Assembly (NCBI GenBank): GCA_946122785.1 | Contig: CAMGYJ010000002.1 | Location: forward strand, 66,613,703 to 66,677,702 | Source: Linum tenue | Taxonomy: Eukaryota > Streptophyta > Magnoliopsida > Malpighiales > Linaceae | Reading direction: 5' to 3' | DNA: 64,000 nt | Shown: piece after piece, positions 12,530-23,576 of the stretch | How positions within the stretch are numbered: the stretch's first letter is position 1 | Layout: each line of letters starts with the position of its first letter | Notes under the pieces: generated by a model | Told to the model about the DNA's origin: nothing | Seen by the model: only the letters and a program-made list of their open reading frames with translations | The model's database searches: none | Translations under genes and position numbers: made by a program

Positions 12530-13140
12530 CGACGAGAGTCTCACCGCGCAAACGGCTGCCACGACCTCGCCGGCCTCTCCCCCTGCCTCTGCCGGCGGCG
12601 ACTTCTTCTTCATCGGAGGACATCTCCGGGCGGCGGCGCTGCTGCTGGCTGCGGCGGCAATGAACTGTGGGGCGGCGGTGCCTAGAGCAGAGGCGGCGGC
12701 GCCTAGCACTGGGGCGCTCTCGCTCTTATCAGCGGCGGCGGTGCCTGGCAGAGCGGCGGCGGGACCTGGCTCTGGGGCGGCGGGACCTGACAGAGCGGCG
12801 GCGGCGCCTTGAACTGGGGCGGTCTCGTCCTGGTGACTGTGGGTCTCGACGGCGGAGGAGGTCGGGAGAAGAGGGGTGGTGGAAGGGGGAGGAGGCTGTC
12901 GGGAGAGGGGAAGGAAGGAGGGTCGGCTGTCGGGAGAGGGGGAAGGAAGGAGGGAGGGAATGTGTGGTCCAGGAGGAAGGAAAGAAAGAGATAAGGCTGG
13001 GTGGGTGGGGTGGGCGGGTTTTTTAAAATAAAAAGGAGTGGGGTGGCGGCGCCTTAGTCTCGGGCGCCGGCACCTAGGACTGTTAGAATAAAAAGTCTAA
13101 GGTGGGGCGCCTTAGTCTAAGGCACCAGCACCTAAAACTA
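12530..13140. repeat. GC-rich degenerate repeats upstream of the PMD pseudogene
   Basis: Between 12655 and 12830 units around GGCGGCGGCGCCT...CTGGGGCG recur imperfectly about every 40-50 bp. At 13051 and 13109 a longer unit starting GCCTTAGTCT is repeated directly with a period of 58 bp and includes GGCGCC and GCACCTA. The ORF read through this region (12667-13026) is an arginine-rich artefact of the repeat. Position and composition suggest the end of the element that carried the PMD gene. Confidence 0.55.
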
Positions 13141-13800
13141 TGCTAAAAACACAATATCTTTGTAAATACTTCTTAATCCGCCATATTGGTGGTAAATTAA
13201 AAAAAAAACAATATTTGTGTCAATAATCCCCGCGCGTACTTATAAAATGGTTCTCGCATATGGACCGAACTTATACGTTTGTATATCTTATTGCAGAGGA
13301 ATAAATTGAATGATTAGTTGCATGTTAAGTGGGGAAATAAGACAAAAATTTCCAGAAACCCAAATAACACTTCTTCACAATCACAACTCATTCCAGCAAG
13401 CAATATTCTGATTTTATCCAAAAATATATAAGTTAGTGACTTTCGTTTTTCTTAATCGATTCGCTTATAACTACTAAATCATTTGCTCTGGAAAAATAAT
13501 ACAGTCGAGGAACCGGAAAGAAAATATAATAATAATTGAAAATAAAGAAATTATTGTTGCTTTCCTGCTGCTGCTGCTGGTGGCAACATTTAAATCCTTT
13601 ATTTCCCTGACACTTCGCTAAACTTGCTACCAAGCAACCGAGCCATCTCTCTCCCTCCGCCAAATTCCACCGCCTCAAAAAATTCCCCCGAAAAACGCAG
13701 CGGCCACCGGCTCCGGCGAAAACCTCGTCCCGTCAACGGTGACTCAATGCGAAGTAGTCGCGAACACAGAGAGAACTAAATTTCCAAGTACACAGGAACG

Positions 13801-16650
13801 ATGTCGCCGCAGAAACGATCCTCGCCGATCTCAGCGCCTCCGGCGGCGAGTCCCGGGAGCAGCGATCTCAAGCCACGAGTCATAGCCTGCCTGAACAAGC
13901 TCTCCGACCGCGACACCTTCGCCGTCGCCACGGCCGAGCTCGAGTCAATCGCTCGGAGCTTGACTCATGACTCGTTCTCTCCGTTCCTCAACTGCATTCA
14001 CAACACCGATTCCTCCTCCAAATCCCCCGTCCGGAAGCAATGCGTGAGCCTGCTGGCGCTCCTCTCTCACTCCCACGGGAACTCGCTGTCCCCTCACCTT
14101 TCCAAAATGGTCTCCACCGTCGTCCGCCGCCTCCGGGACCCGGATTCCGCCGTCCGGTCGGCCTGCGTCGAGGCCGCCGCCGCCATGTCGTCTCAGGTCA
14201 CGCATCCTCCCTTCTCCACCGTCTCGAAGCCGCTCATAGAGATGGTGACGGTGGAGCAAGATCTGAACTCCCAGATCGGAGCCGCGATGTGCCTGGCGGC
14301 GGCGATTGAGGCGGCGCCGGAGCCGGAGGTTGAGCAGCTGAGGAAGGTGCTGCCTAGGCTGGGTAAGCTGGTGAAGGGAGAAGGATTCAAGGCCAAAGCG
14401 GCATTGTTGAGTGTGATTGGGAATATTGTAGGCGTTGGAGGCGCGGCGAGTAAGAGCATTTTGGAATGGTTAGTGCCCTGTTTGGTTGACCTATTGAGCT
14501 CTGAAGATTGGGCGGCGAGGAAGGCTGCGGCCGAGGCATTGGGGAAGATTGCAGTTGCGGAGAAACAAGCAGCCAAGGATCATAGAACTTCGTGTTTGAG
14601 CTCTTTGGAGAACAGGAGGTTTGATAAGGTAACAAACAAATAGTCTATTCTGCTTTTGATTTCTTCTTTGATTAGGCGTTCGATTGGGGAATTGAAAACT
14701 GAACGTTCTGGCTTGATTCTTTCTCCTATCTAACAGGTAAAGCTTGTTCGAGAGACTATGAACCGTACCCTGGAGTTGTGGAAGGAGGTAGATGGTGGTT
14801 CTGACCAAGAGATTTCAGTGTCAAGCCTCTCTAGATCTTCTTCAGGAGGAGGTAAGCATTGTTGTGGTGTTTCTTTAATGGCTGTCAATGGAACGTATCA
14901 TTCGTGAAATTGGAAAGGTTTCCATGGAATTGCCAAGGAAATGTTGTCAATGGATAGTGTTCTTTTATCATAATAATGTAATTATGTTCGAGCTTTTTGA
15001 GTAGCTTTCCTTATCCCAATCAATAGTGGGAACAAATATTCCCAAGGCTTGACTCCACCCATTCTTCTCTGCCCTTTTGTTGTTTTGGGTTTTTCTTCTC
15101 GGGACCAGATAATGGTAATGGTGGATGCATCAGAAGCTCTAACAACGTTGGTTATAAAACGCCTTCTTCATCAAGGAAGTCTTTCCCACCACCCAATAGG
15201 TCCCCTCCATCGGATGCTTCTCCTGTTGTGACCACAGCCAAGAAGCAAAGTCCTGTGAAGAGTAATGACAGCAATTCAAGGCCGGCAATGTTTCAGAAAG
15301 TGGACCACAGGAGGCCTTCTCCCAATTGGAAAATTGAAGTTGCTGTAACACCACAGGAGAAGGCCTGTGAAGATGACATCAAGATGCAGGAGCCAAAGGT
15401 CCTGAAACCTGTAGAGGAAGTGAAAAATGGGAGTTTGAGTCCAGAAACTAAGCGGGTGCTCTTCAGCAGCAGCAGCACCCGCGGCGGCCATGACAAGCTT
15501 CACAAATTTGGTGGGTTCAGATCTGGGTCGAGGGTGGTTCCTTATGACTACGATGATGAAGGGGGTGACGGTGAAATGTGTTACACCAAAGGAGTCGGGT
15601 TGAACAAGCCTGCTGAAGATTTGTATGAGAATCCCAAAGAGATGGAGGATCTGTCCTTGATTCGTGAACAACTTGTTCAGATTGAAACCCAGCAATCCAA
15701 TCTTTTGGACCTTCTCCAGGTACAAGATTCTTATCGTTTGTAAAATTTTTTTCTTTTTTCTTTTAACCTTTTTACCTCTCTACAGTCTACATCAAGTCGA
15801 ATTCGTGCAATTTCCAGTGTTCGGATCCCAGTAACTCTGTTTGTCAGTTAGCTGTTGTTTGTTGGGTGCATTTAGTTCATACTTTATTCACATCTTCCGT
15901 TCCAACTTGGGGATACTTTGTCAAATGAGATATTCCATACTTGTCGTCTATCATGCTGCAAAGTCAATTTTTACCGCAAGAGAAGAGTGGCCTAGTATTA
16001 ATTGTGTGATGTAAGCACCCACCTTACTCTAAATTTTTTAGTCTTCATATCAACATATCACCTAGAAGCATAAATGTTTACCCTAAGGCCTAACAATCTT
16101 GCAGAATGCAAATTCAAACTCTAATAACTGCTTCTGTATTCACATGAAACAAACTGACTTTGCTGCCATTCACTTATTTGCTTGAATTCAGAGATTCATG
16201 GGGAGCTCTCAGAGCGGGATCAACTCTCTGGAGACGAGAGTGCATGGTTTGGAAATGGCATTGGATGAAATATCACATGACCTGGCTGTATCAAGAGGAA
16301 GGATACCCGAGACCGATTCAGCCGATAACACATGCTGCAAGCTCCCCGGCACAGAATTCTTGAGCTCGAAGCTATGGAGAAGAACAGACAGCGATCAGTA
16401 CTCTGCAGCTTCAAGGTTCCCTTCGTCCCGTATAATGCAATCACGAAACAGCCTTGGGAATAGTGGGGCATATCTCCCCGATGGCAGGAGATTTCAGCAG
16501 AGACATAGTACCAGCAAAGGTGGTTTTGTTGGCAACTCGTTGGAAGACGTTCATGTTCTTGGCAGGGCCAATATGGCAGGGCTCTCTCCGAGACAAATGT
16601 CAAGCAAACTATTTCAAGATGAAGCAAGTAGTCAAAGGGCGGGTATCTGA
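13801..16650 (+). CDS. TORTIFOLIA1-like microtubule-associated protein
   Basis: Four exons join cleanly: 13801-14628, 14737-14851, 15109-15719 and 16192-16650, all with GT-AG borders, giving 670 residues. The family binds cortical microtubules and controls organ twisting and cell elongation. Residues about 25-270 are an alpha-helical HEAT/ARM-like array (RKQCVSLLALLSHS, VVRRLRDPDSAVRSACVEAA, DWAARKAAAEALGKIA). A low-complexity Ser/Pro/basic linker follows (SSSRKSFPPPNRSPPSD). The C-terminal module is the conserved helical segment EDLSLIREQLVQIETQQSNL followed by LLQRFMGSSQSGINSLETRV, which spans the exon 3/4 junction and confirms it. The ATG was chosen because no in-frame ATG precedes it and the family starts with a similar basic, Ser/Pro-rich tail. 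The paralogue TOR1L3 or TOR1L4 is the likely match. Confidence 0.93.
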
Positions 16651-18125
16651 AACACCAGCTGCGCCAATTGCGTTTGTGCCATGACCAAACTTGAGGCAGC
16701 AGGCAGGTAAGCGAAAATCTCTTTTCTCTATATCGATTCGATTCATCGAATGAAGTCTTACAATCTGTTGTACCAGATCTAAAATTGGTAAATAACAAGT
16801 TAATTAGAATCATTGGTCATGTCAGTCCACTCAGGCCCTTTGTGATCATTCCCATTCAGTTTAACATTGAATCTGAATGTCTTCATTATAGTGCTTTCGC
16901 TGATTCTCGTGACTGCTGTAATCAGGTTTACTACTGAATCAAAATCATAGCGGAGAGTCTCATTGGAAAGAGAATTTGAAGATGCTAAACAAGTTTGATC
17001 GATCACACGGGAGCCCTATTAGTTAAAAAGAAACACAGGGATATCTTGAAGGTAGAGTTGCAGCAGAGTATGGAAATGAGAGTCGTCTGGATTGGATGTG
17101 TACAGGGAGACGAAACTGAAGTTATCATCATCATCAATGGCGCCTTCTCTCTTCTTTCCCCTCCACAATGCTTCTTATGTATTGGGAATGAATGTTGGTC
17201 ATGTTTGTCGAGCAGGTGTGGAAGTAGGATCACAGTCTTTTCATTATTTGCGCCTAAAGGGTTAACATTTGCGATTAGGAAAATTGGGGCTTCTTCAGCA
17301 GGTTGCAATTTCTTCGTTTGCTTTTGGGGCTCTTAGTAGTTTTCCACGAGCAGGATGGGATGGAGGCAATAATACGAGAGAGCTTTTTGTGGTACAAAAT
17401 GGACACGTGCAAAATGAACAAACACAGACTACAAACTCAATCAAATTCCACAAACAAGAAAAGCAAATACATCAAAAATCTTGCTCCTCCAGGCAAAAGC
17501 CAAACGTTCTCCAACAGTCATGTTCTCCATCCCAAGACCTCCAAACTGGTTACACGCTTAACATGTTTAAAACGTGCTTCAAAAACCAGCTGAGTATCTA
17601 CACCTGCAAAATAAATAAATAAAACAAAGAGCACTCCAGTATGCATGGTCAAGGTAAGCATGGATGGAACCCGCCTCCCACTGGGTTGCAAACGAGTTTG
17701 GTGAGCTGAATTTTGCTTCGGTTCAGCTGATTAAAAAAAAAGTTCAGTACGAGTTCGGTTTGAAGTTCGAACTCATTTAATCACTGAAATGCCCAGCTCA
17801 AACTGTTTCACTTTTAAAATATTAGCCAAGCTTGACTTCAACTCGACCCGAAAAGAGCCCAATAAACCAGGCTCATATAAAGTTCTCCAACAAGTCCAAG
17901 GCCAGTTCAAGCGAAGTTTGAGAGTGATCAATAAGACAATAACGGACCAGATTTAATGGATCCAACTTTGATTAGAACATTGCAATCGGGTCGAGTCGCG
18001 AGACCAGTTGTTCATTTTTCGGATGAAATCCCCTTTCATCTGTAAAAACCCTAATCGAACAAGTGAAGGTAACAAATGGTGGCGATTTTACTCGGTGAAG
18101 ATAGAGTGGAATTTTTTTTTTTTTT
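16651..18125. other. 3' flank of the TOR1L gene and intergenic DNA
   Basis: No second gene is recognised. The first few hundred bases are probably 3' UTR. From 17690 to 17990 the sequence is rich in GAGTTCGGTT/GAACTC blocks like other dispersed repeats here. A T run at 18112-18126 precedes the LTR-like sequence. ORFs at 16995-17336 and 17269-17622 are not supported by any motif. Confidence 0.4.
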
Positions 18126-18480
18126 TGTCATAGAAATCCTCGCGGATTAACCAGATAAGCGTGTGGGGTCACAGTAAAACAACACTGAATAATGATACTT
18201 ATGGTTGTAAACTCACAGTGGGGTTAAAGCCCAATCGTTTAAGTCAGATGGACTACTGGTTTGGGCCCAGACTTGAACGATCCAGACTAGGTCTCTGAAC
18301 TTGAGTCGTCTTCCTCGTGTAGCTATATCAGCTGCTCCCCTGTATCCTGCTCTTAGGCAAACCAGAGTAGAAAAAAGCCAATAACAAAAACACACAGACG
18401 AAAACTAAAGCAAACACGATGCAAAGCTAATTTTTACGTGGTATCCAATATTGGAAGAATAAGGATCCCAATATCGACTA

Positions 18481-19473
18481 CTGAATTGCTATTTATAGCC
18501 CTAACTTTTTCTTATTTGTAGCCCTAGGAGAATATAATTACTATTTTACCCTTCCTTCCTTTTAAAATATTGAACTTGTTACAACTCCAACCAAACACTC
18601 CCTTCCCTCCCAATTCAACTGTCGCCGGATTCCTCCCAAATATTCTTGCCGGCGACGACGATATCTCACCGGCGACGACCTCTCGCCGGAGACATTAACT
18701 TAGTTTCAACATAATAAAAAATGAAGTTAAAGAGCTTCATTCTACAAATAATATTATAAAAAATCCTACTAAAAATATGGTAATTACAATATTCATAAAA
18801 TAATAAATTACAATAATAAAAACACTACATATTCTTAAAATATGGCAATTAAAAGTCTAAATTCAGGAAACATTAACTTAGTTTCAAAATATGAAAAATT
18901 AAAATTCAATAACTTCATTTTAAAATAATATTAGAACAAAATTTTATAAACAATATAATAATTAAAATATTCATAAAATAATGAACTGTAATAAAATCAC
19001 TAAATGTTCTTAAAAATCTAAATTATTCATAAATCTATTATAAAAAATCTAAAATAATAACCAAAAAATCTAAATTAATATCTATTTAAAAAATCTAATA
19101 TACTTCACAAATTTAAATTAACAAAAAATTAAAAATAAAATAAAAAATTGGCGACGTTCCGGCAGGACGTTCGTCCGTCGCCGGCGACGTCCCGGCAGGA
19201 CGTTCGTCCGTCGCCGGCGACGTCCCGGCAGGACGTCCGGCCATCGTCGTCGGATAATTTGCCGGCGTACCTCGTCGGAGAAATGGTCTGTCGCCGGCGG
19301 GAGGTGGCGGTCGCCGGCGGCGAGTATTGTAGGATTGTGTTTGGAAAAGTGTTTGAATGTTTTGGTCTTGGAATGTGTGAAGTAAATTTATTTAAATGTC
19401 ATGGGTATTATTGTACTTTTTATAATTTAGGACTACAAATAAAGATAATTTAGGGCTACAAATAGTACGCCCT
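18481..19473. mobile_element. Mutator-like non-autonomous element in the LTR remnant
   Basis: It is flanked by a perfect 9-bp target duplication TATCGACTA at 18472-18480 and 19474-19482. Its two ends are inverted copies: CTATTTATAGCCCTAACTTT near the left and, reversed, CTATTTGTAGCCCTAAATTA near the right, although the outermost 8 bases do not pair. A 9-bp duplication is characteristic of Mutator-like elements. The interior is AT-rich with two GC-rich GCCGGCGACG patches and carries no transposase. Confidence 0.75.
19149..19250. repeat. 33-bp GC-rich minisatellite, three copies
   Basis: Units starting GGCGACGTCCCGGCAGGACG and ending GTCCGTCGCC follow one another three times with a 33-bp period inside the Mutator-like element. 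The third copy diverges after GGACGTCC. A related GCCGGCGACGACG patch lies at 18620-18690, near the other end of the element. Confidence 0.85.
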
Positions 19474-20330
19474 TATCGACTAATCCACTGTATGAAATTA
19501 TCTTCTTGAGATTTCCTACGTAAGCACTAAAATGATTTCACTTGTTCCTCTTACAAGCTTTAAGTCAGACCCGATCAGGTCCCTGCCTAACAGTCTACTT
19601 CTGATTCTAGTGTTTCAACTCCCTGTTAACACACTCATATTCTCAAAACTAATCTATCCGATTAACAGCAATGTTGTTTCAAGTGCCACGGTACCGCTGA
19701 GCTTCCTTGCGGTGTCGCTTGTCTCTACGTGGTGCCGCTCAACTCCAAACGACACCGTCTTTTGTCCTGCAGTATCAAATTAAATGTCGAAACTAATTAA
19801 TACGACATTAAATTAAGGCCAAAATAATTTTGGGTGTCAACACCCCCAATATCTGATAAGTTTTGTCGACTTTGAAAACCTTCTTCTTTGATATTTGTTT
19901 GTTTGTCGGATCTTTCCTTCTTTTGCCATGGACGAGCCTTCCTCAACAAACATCATAGCTTCCTAGTCCAAAGTCCAACAAGACTAGTGGGCTGAGGATG
20001 TCCATATGAATTGTCGAAGCCCATCATTTCTCCCTACTTGGATTGAGGGCTTGTCCTCTGGGTCCATGGCAGTTGGCAAAATAAGCGTTCATCACTGCGG
20101 CGCTGCGGGCCGATGAGAACTCCGCAGTTGTATGGGTCGTAGAACCGACCAGCAATTTAATTAAGGCTTCTGGAATGCTTGGGCCTTAGAGGAATTCAGA
20201 AGGAATGTTTGGTAGCTGCAAGGTTGAAGCTTGAGGAAGAACATCATATCGATCTCCAACCTGGAATTTGATGTCACGACGCTCGACTCCGCAGCTGCTT
20301 GTCGTTTCAAACATACGATTTTAAGCCACC

Positions 20331-21218
20331 TCAAGATTTGACAGAAAGCTAATGGATGAGGGCTTTGAGATCGATTACCTAACGCCTGATTGACTTCCTG
20401 AACTGAAGGTTGATGCTTTTTTTTCGTGTGGATGGTGTCAACACTTTTTTTGTTTCAGCTATTTGAATTGAGATGCCATTAATTTACCTTTTCTCCAACA
20501 ATTTTGAGCCTTAGCCGAAGTAGAGACAGCTTTGTGGGAGAAAAAAATATTCCAAAATACACATGTTTTTTTTAATCACAAAATAAACACCTTTTATGAA
20601 AAATTCACAATCTATACATGTTTGGAAATCACCGCGGCAGACGAAAGCGGTGAATGCATCACCGCGATTGACGGGCACGGTGCGTCTGATCTAAAACCGA
20701 AACTTTAAACGAACGTAACTTTGCGCTAATAAGTATAGTCATGGTATGATCTAGAGTATATGATATTTGATCTAGTTCCTGGTGTGTGTTTCAACCTCTC
20801 GATATGAACCGTACAATGCACATTTATGGTCTGATAGGGTAAATTGCAAGTTTGGTCATTGGGTTTAACAAAAAGGTATTATGACCGGGTTTTGGGTTTG
20901 ACTGAGTTTTACATTCCTTTTAGGTTTAGATTTTTGTTCCTTTTTTAGTTTTTGATTATTTTATTTGCCCTCGGCTATATAAAGAGTTGTAAACACGAAT
21001 CTTACATATTAGGTTTTGATGAATAAGATTTTTACAATGAGGTGTGTTTTTTCCCAAGGAGCATGAGTGCTTATTGTTTTACCTTTTGGTGGATTCCATA
21101 GATAGGGCAAGATCTTTGTTTGAGTTTTTCCGTTGAAGATTCCAGAAGAGCTTATCAAGCCTCTTATCAATCAAGCGATCCTACTTCTTTGTGGCGAGTA
21201 TCTATCCCCACGTATCCT
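20331..21218. other. intergenic DNA, transposon-like, no gene recognised
   Basis: A short GC-rich patch ACCGCGGCAGACG...ATCACCGCGATTGACG lies at 20630-20680. At 20838 GGGTAAATTGCAAGTTTGG resembles one end of the Mutator-like MITEs found elsewhere, but no matching opposite end is visible nearby. I see no coding exon. Confidence 0.35.
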
Positions 21219-21227
21219 TTATTTTTA

Positions 21228-21600
21228 GGGCAATGTCTATTTTTTACCCAAACCTTTTTCAGATTCTTTTATTTTAACCAAACCTATAGAAATTCTATTT
21301 ATTATCCAAACATATTATAATTTATCAAAGTCTGGGCATTCATTCTGTTACCGTTACTTATTTCGTCCACATGAGAGGTGGGATTTTGTTTTGTTTTTTG
21401 ATAATCTTTTTATTAAAAATAGTAAATGATGGTATTCTGACCGCCACGTAGGAAGTCAACTCATTATGGTCATACTTAGTCAGCATTACTAACAGAAAAG
21501 TTGACGGAAAGTTAACGTTTGGATAATTTTTAGGAATTCAATAGGTTTGGTTAAAATAAAAGAACCCGAAAAAAGTTTGGGTAAAAAATAGACATTGCCC
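21228..21600. mobile_element. Mutator-like MITE with long terminal inverted repeats
   Basis: Left end GGGCAATGTCTATTTTTTAC and the reversed right end are the same, and the inverted repeat extends with few mismatches for about 80-90 bp (CCAAACCT..., TTTTATTTTAACCAAACCTA). The 373-bp element is flanked by a perfect 9-bp duplication TTATTTTTA at 21219-21227 and 21601-21609. It has no coding capacity. Confidence 0.92.
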
Positions 21601-21910
21601 TTATTTTTATGTTCATTTGAAGATTGAATCGTGCTATATCCAGACTTGAGTCGAAGCTGCGCGACTTTAACAAAAGAACCTATACTTTCACGATTTCGAG
21701 ATTTTTATAAAATTAGTCCAACTATTATGATTAAAATCTTTTAAGCCTTAGTCCTTTAAGTGATTGAGTTTTTTTGGGGGTGTAACTGGTCACGTCTTTG
21801 CCACCACCGTCAAGGTGGTGGGATGGGATCACGAAACTAATCCCTCTCCGGATCATGTAAAGTCTATCAAAAAAAGCACGTAGGGTAGCTTGTAGCTACC
21901 CCTCTGCCAT

Positions 21911-22200
21911 TAGGGGTGGCAGTTCGGTTATTTCGGTTATAATCGATAACCGATTGGCCGGTTATCGGTTAACCGAAATAAACACCACCCTTACCGAAAA
22001 CCGACCGAAATAGTCTTCGGTTTCTCGGTTACCTCGGTTATCGGTTAACCGAACCACTTTTAAGACCAAAAACCATTTTGGCCAGCTTCCGATAACCGAC
22101 CGAAGTTCGGTTACTTCGGTTATCGGTTAGTGAATAACCGACCGGTTATCGGTTTAACCGGTCGGTTAACCGATAACCGGTAACCGAACTGCCACCCCTA
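21911..22200. mobile_element. hAT-like palindromic MITE, TAGGGGTGGCAG ends
   Basis: The ends TAGGGGTGGCAGTTCGG and CCGAACTGCCACCCCTA are perfect inverted repeats, flanked by a perfect 8-bp duplication TCTGCCAT (21903-21910 and 22201-22208). The 290-bp interior is built almost entirely of CGGTTA/TAACCG blocks in both orientations and could fold into a long hairpin. The 8-bp duplication places it with hAT elements. Confidence 0.92.
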
Positions 22201-22208
22201 TCTGCCAT

Positions 22209-23576
22209 TACATGTCGTCGGATGACGATTACTTTATACGGTAAATACTAGTTTAGTAATCTGACTCAGCTCAAGGTTTTATTCACCTAATTCAGCCCTT
22301 AAAATGTTTGCTCCTTCCCATTTGAAGATGAATCCAAAGTGACCATATAATGCTTTTGCTACTAAAGGTAACTGCCCAAATAGGCTCTCGTCTGTTTAGT
22401 ATTTACGTGTTAATGATAGGAATGTCCAAGAGGACTGTGTTATATCCTCAAATACAGGAACACAAATGTAACACGAAACTGGTGTTACTTAGTGATAACA
22501 ATGCGACGAATATCTCAATATGTATATTTGTTTATCAAATACGGGTCAAGTCGGGTAATTTTCACATAGGTAGGGTTCAATATCGATGTTTGTCCCTCAC
22601 TAAGTGTAGATCAAATAGGATAACATATGCATGGATACAGTTCATGACAGGTTGATCCAATCTCACGTGTTCTTGGAAGAAAATATACGCAAAATTTATT
22701 TTTCTACAATAAAATAAAAGAAAAATACTTATGAATGAAAATAAGGATACTAAAATGAATAACTAAGTCTAATTTGTTAAAAGAAGAATTCTTGCACTTA
22801 TTCAAAATTTGTTAAAAATAGTATTAAAAAATCCAAAATAGGATAAATGTAAATATTAAGATAACTCAAAATATGACGGATTAATTACATAACGGGGAAA
22901 ATAATACTCAATACTCGTCCACGCACTGGTGCAGATCGGATAATACTCGCCAACACAGAAAAAAATCAAATGATACAATGTTTCCAAAGCATCTTCCTCA
23001 AATTGCCATCCCATCCTTAGTATGTTATTTAAGTCGACATCTTCCTCCGCGTCCAACATATGGCACAGTAAAAGTTACAATCCAATGTTTCCAAAGCACC
23101 ATTAATGGACAATAATTAATTATCATTTGATTAAAACCCCTCATTTAATTCCCTCAAACGAGTGCGATGTATGTGGTAAATTGAAATGTCACCACCACGC
23201 GCACCATCCTAAAAAAAGAAACGGAAAAGAATTCCCCATCCGACACACATGGACAACTAGGATTGTCACGTCACCACCACGCACCATAACTCTCGCGTCA
23301 CCTTTCCCTTCTTCTTCTCCTCCTCTCCTTCGTCTTTCTTCCCCAGCTAGCTCTCTCCTTTTTAATTATTCTTCTCCCTCCCAACTCGCCAATTCCTCAC
23401 CGCCTGCCTCTTTTGACGGCCGGCCGCCATTGTTTAACCCCCCGCCCATTATTATCACACCCTTGCGTGCTCCACCATTTTCTCCCCGACAAGACAACCC
23501 AGAATCTCTCCCCACCCTCCGAACTCCTCGGAAACACCCACTGTCGGCGACGGCTCCGGATCTGTTGCTATAGCCA
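22209..23576. other. upstream region of the GT92 gene
   Basis: Nothing coding is supported up to the GT92 start. From about 23260 the strand becomes a C/T-rich, purine-poor tract typical of a plant 5' leader. An ORF at 23127-23573 ends three bases before the GT92 ATG but is only Pro/Ser low complexity. GGCCGGCC at 23418-23425 is a local GC patch. Confidence 0.5.

Larger units (their letters stand above)
18126..20330 (-). mobile_element. LTR-retrotransposon remnant, 3' LTR plus end of pol
   Basis: On the minus strand an LTR appears to start TGTTGACACCC at 19842, directly preceded by a G-rich run (ATTGGGGG) that fits a polypurine tract. Upstream on that strand (20330-19860) a peptide RRDIKFQVGDRYDVLPQ resembles the FQVGD segment near the end of Ty3-type polyproteins. 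The far LTR end is uncertain; TGTCA at 18126 is one candidate. The LTR is interrupted by the Mutator-like element at 18481-19473. Superfamily assignment is tentative. Confidence 0.5.

Noticed and set aside
12667..13026. 119-codon arginine-rich ORF
   Set aside because: Encoded by GC-rich degenerate repeats; the peptide repeats with the DNA.
19149..19250. Tandem 33-bp units as a possible CRISPR-like array
   Set aside because: Units are contiguous with no unique spacers, in a plant transposon.
23127..23573. 148-codon ORF ending just before the GT92 start
   Set aside because: Pro/Ser/His-rich peptide from a C/T-rich leader-like tract, no domain, in a promoter position.
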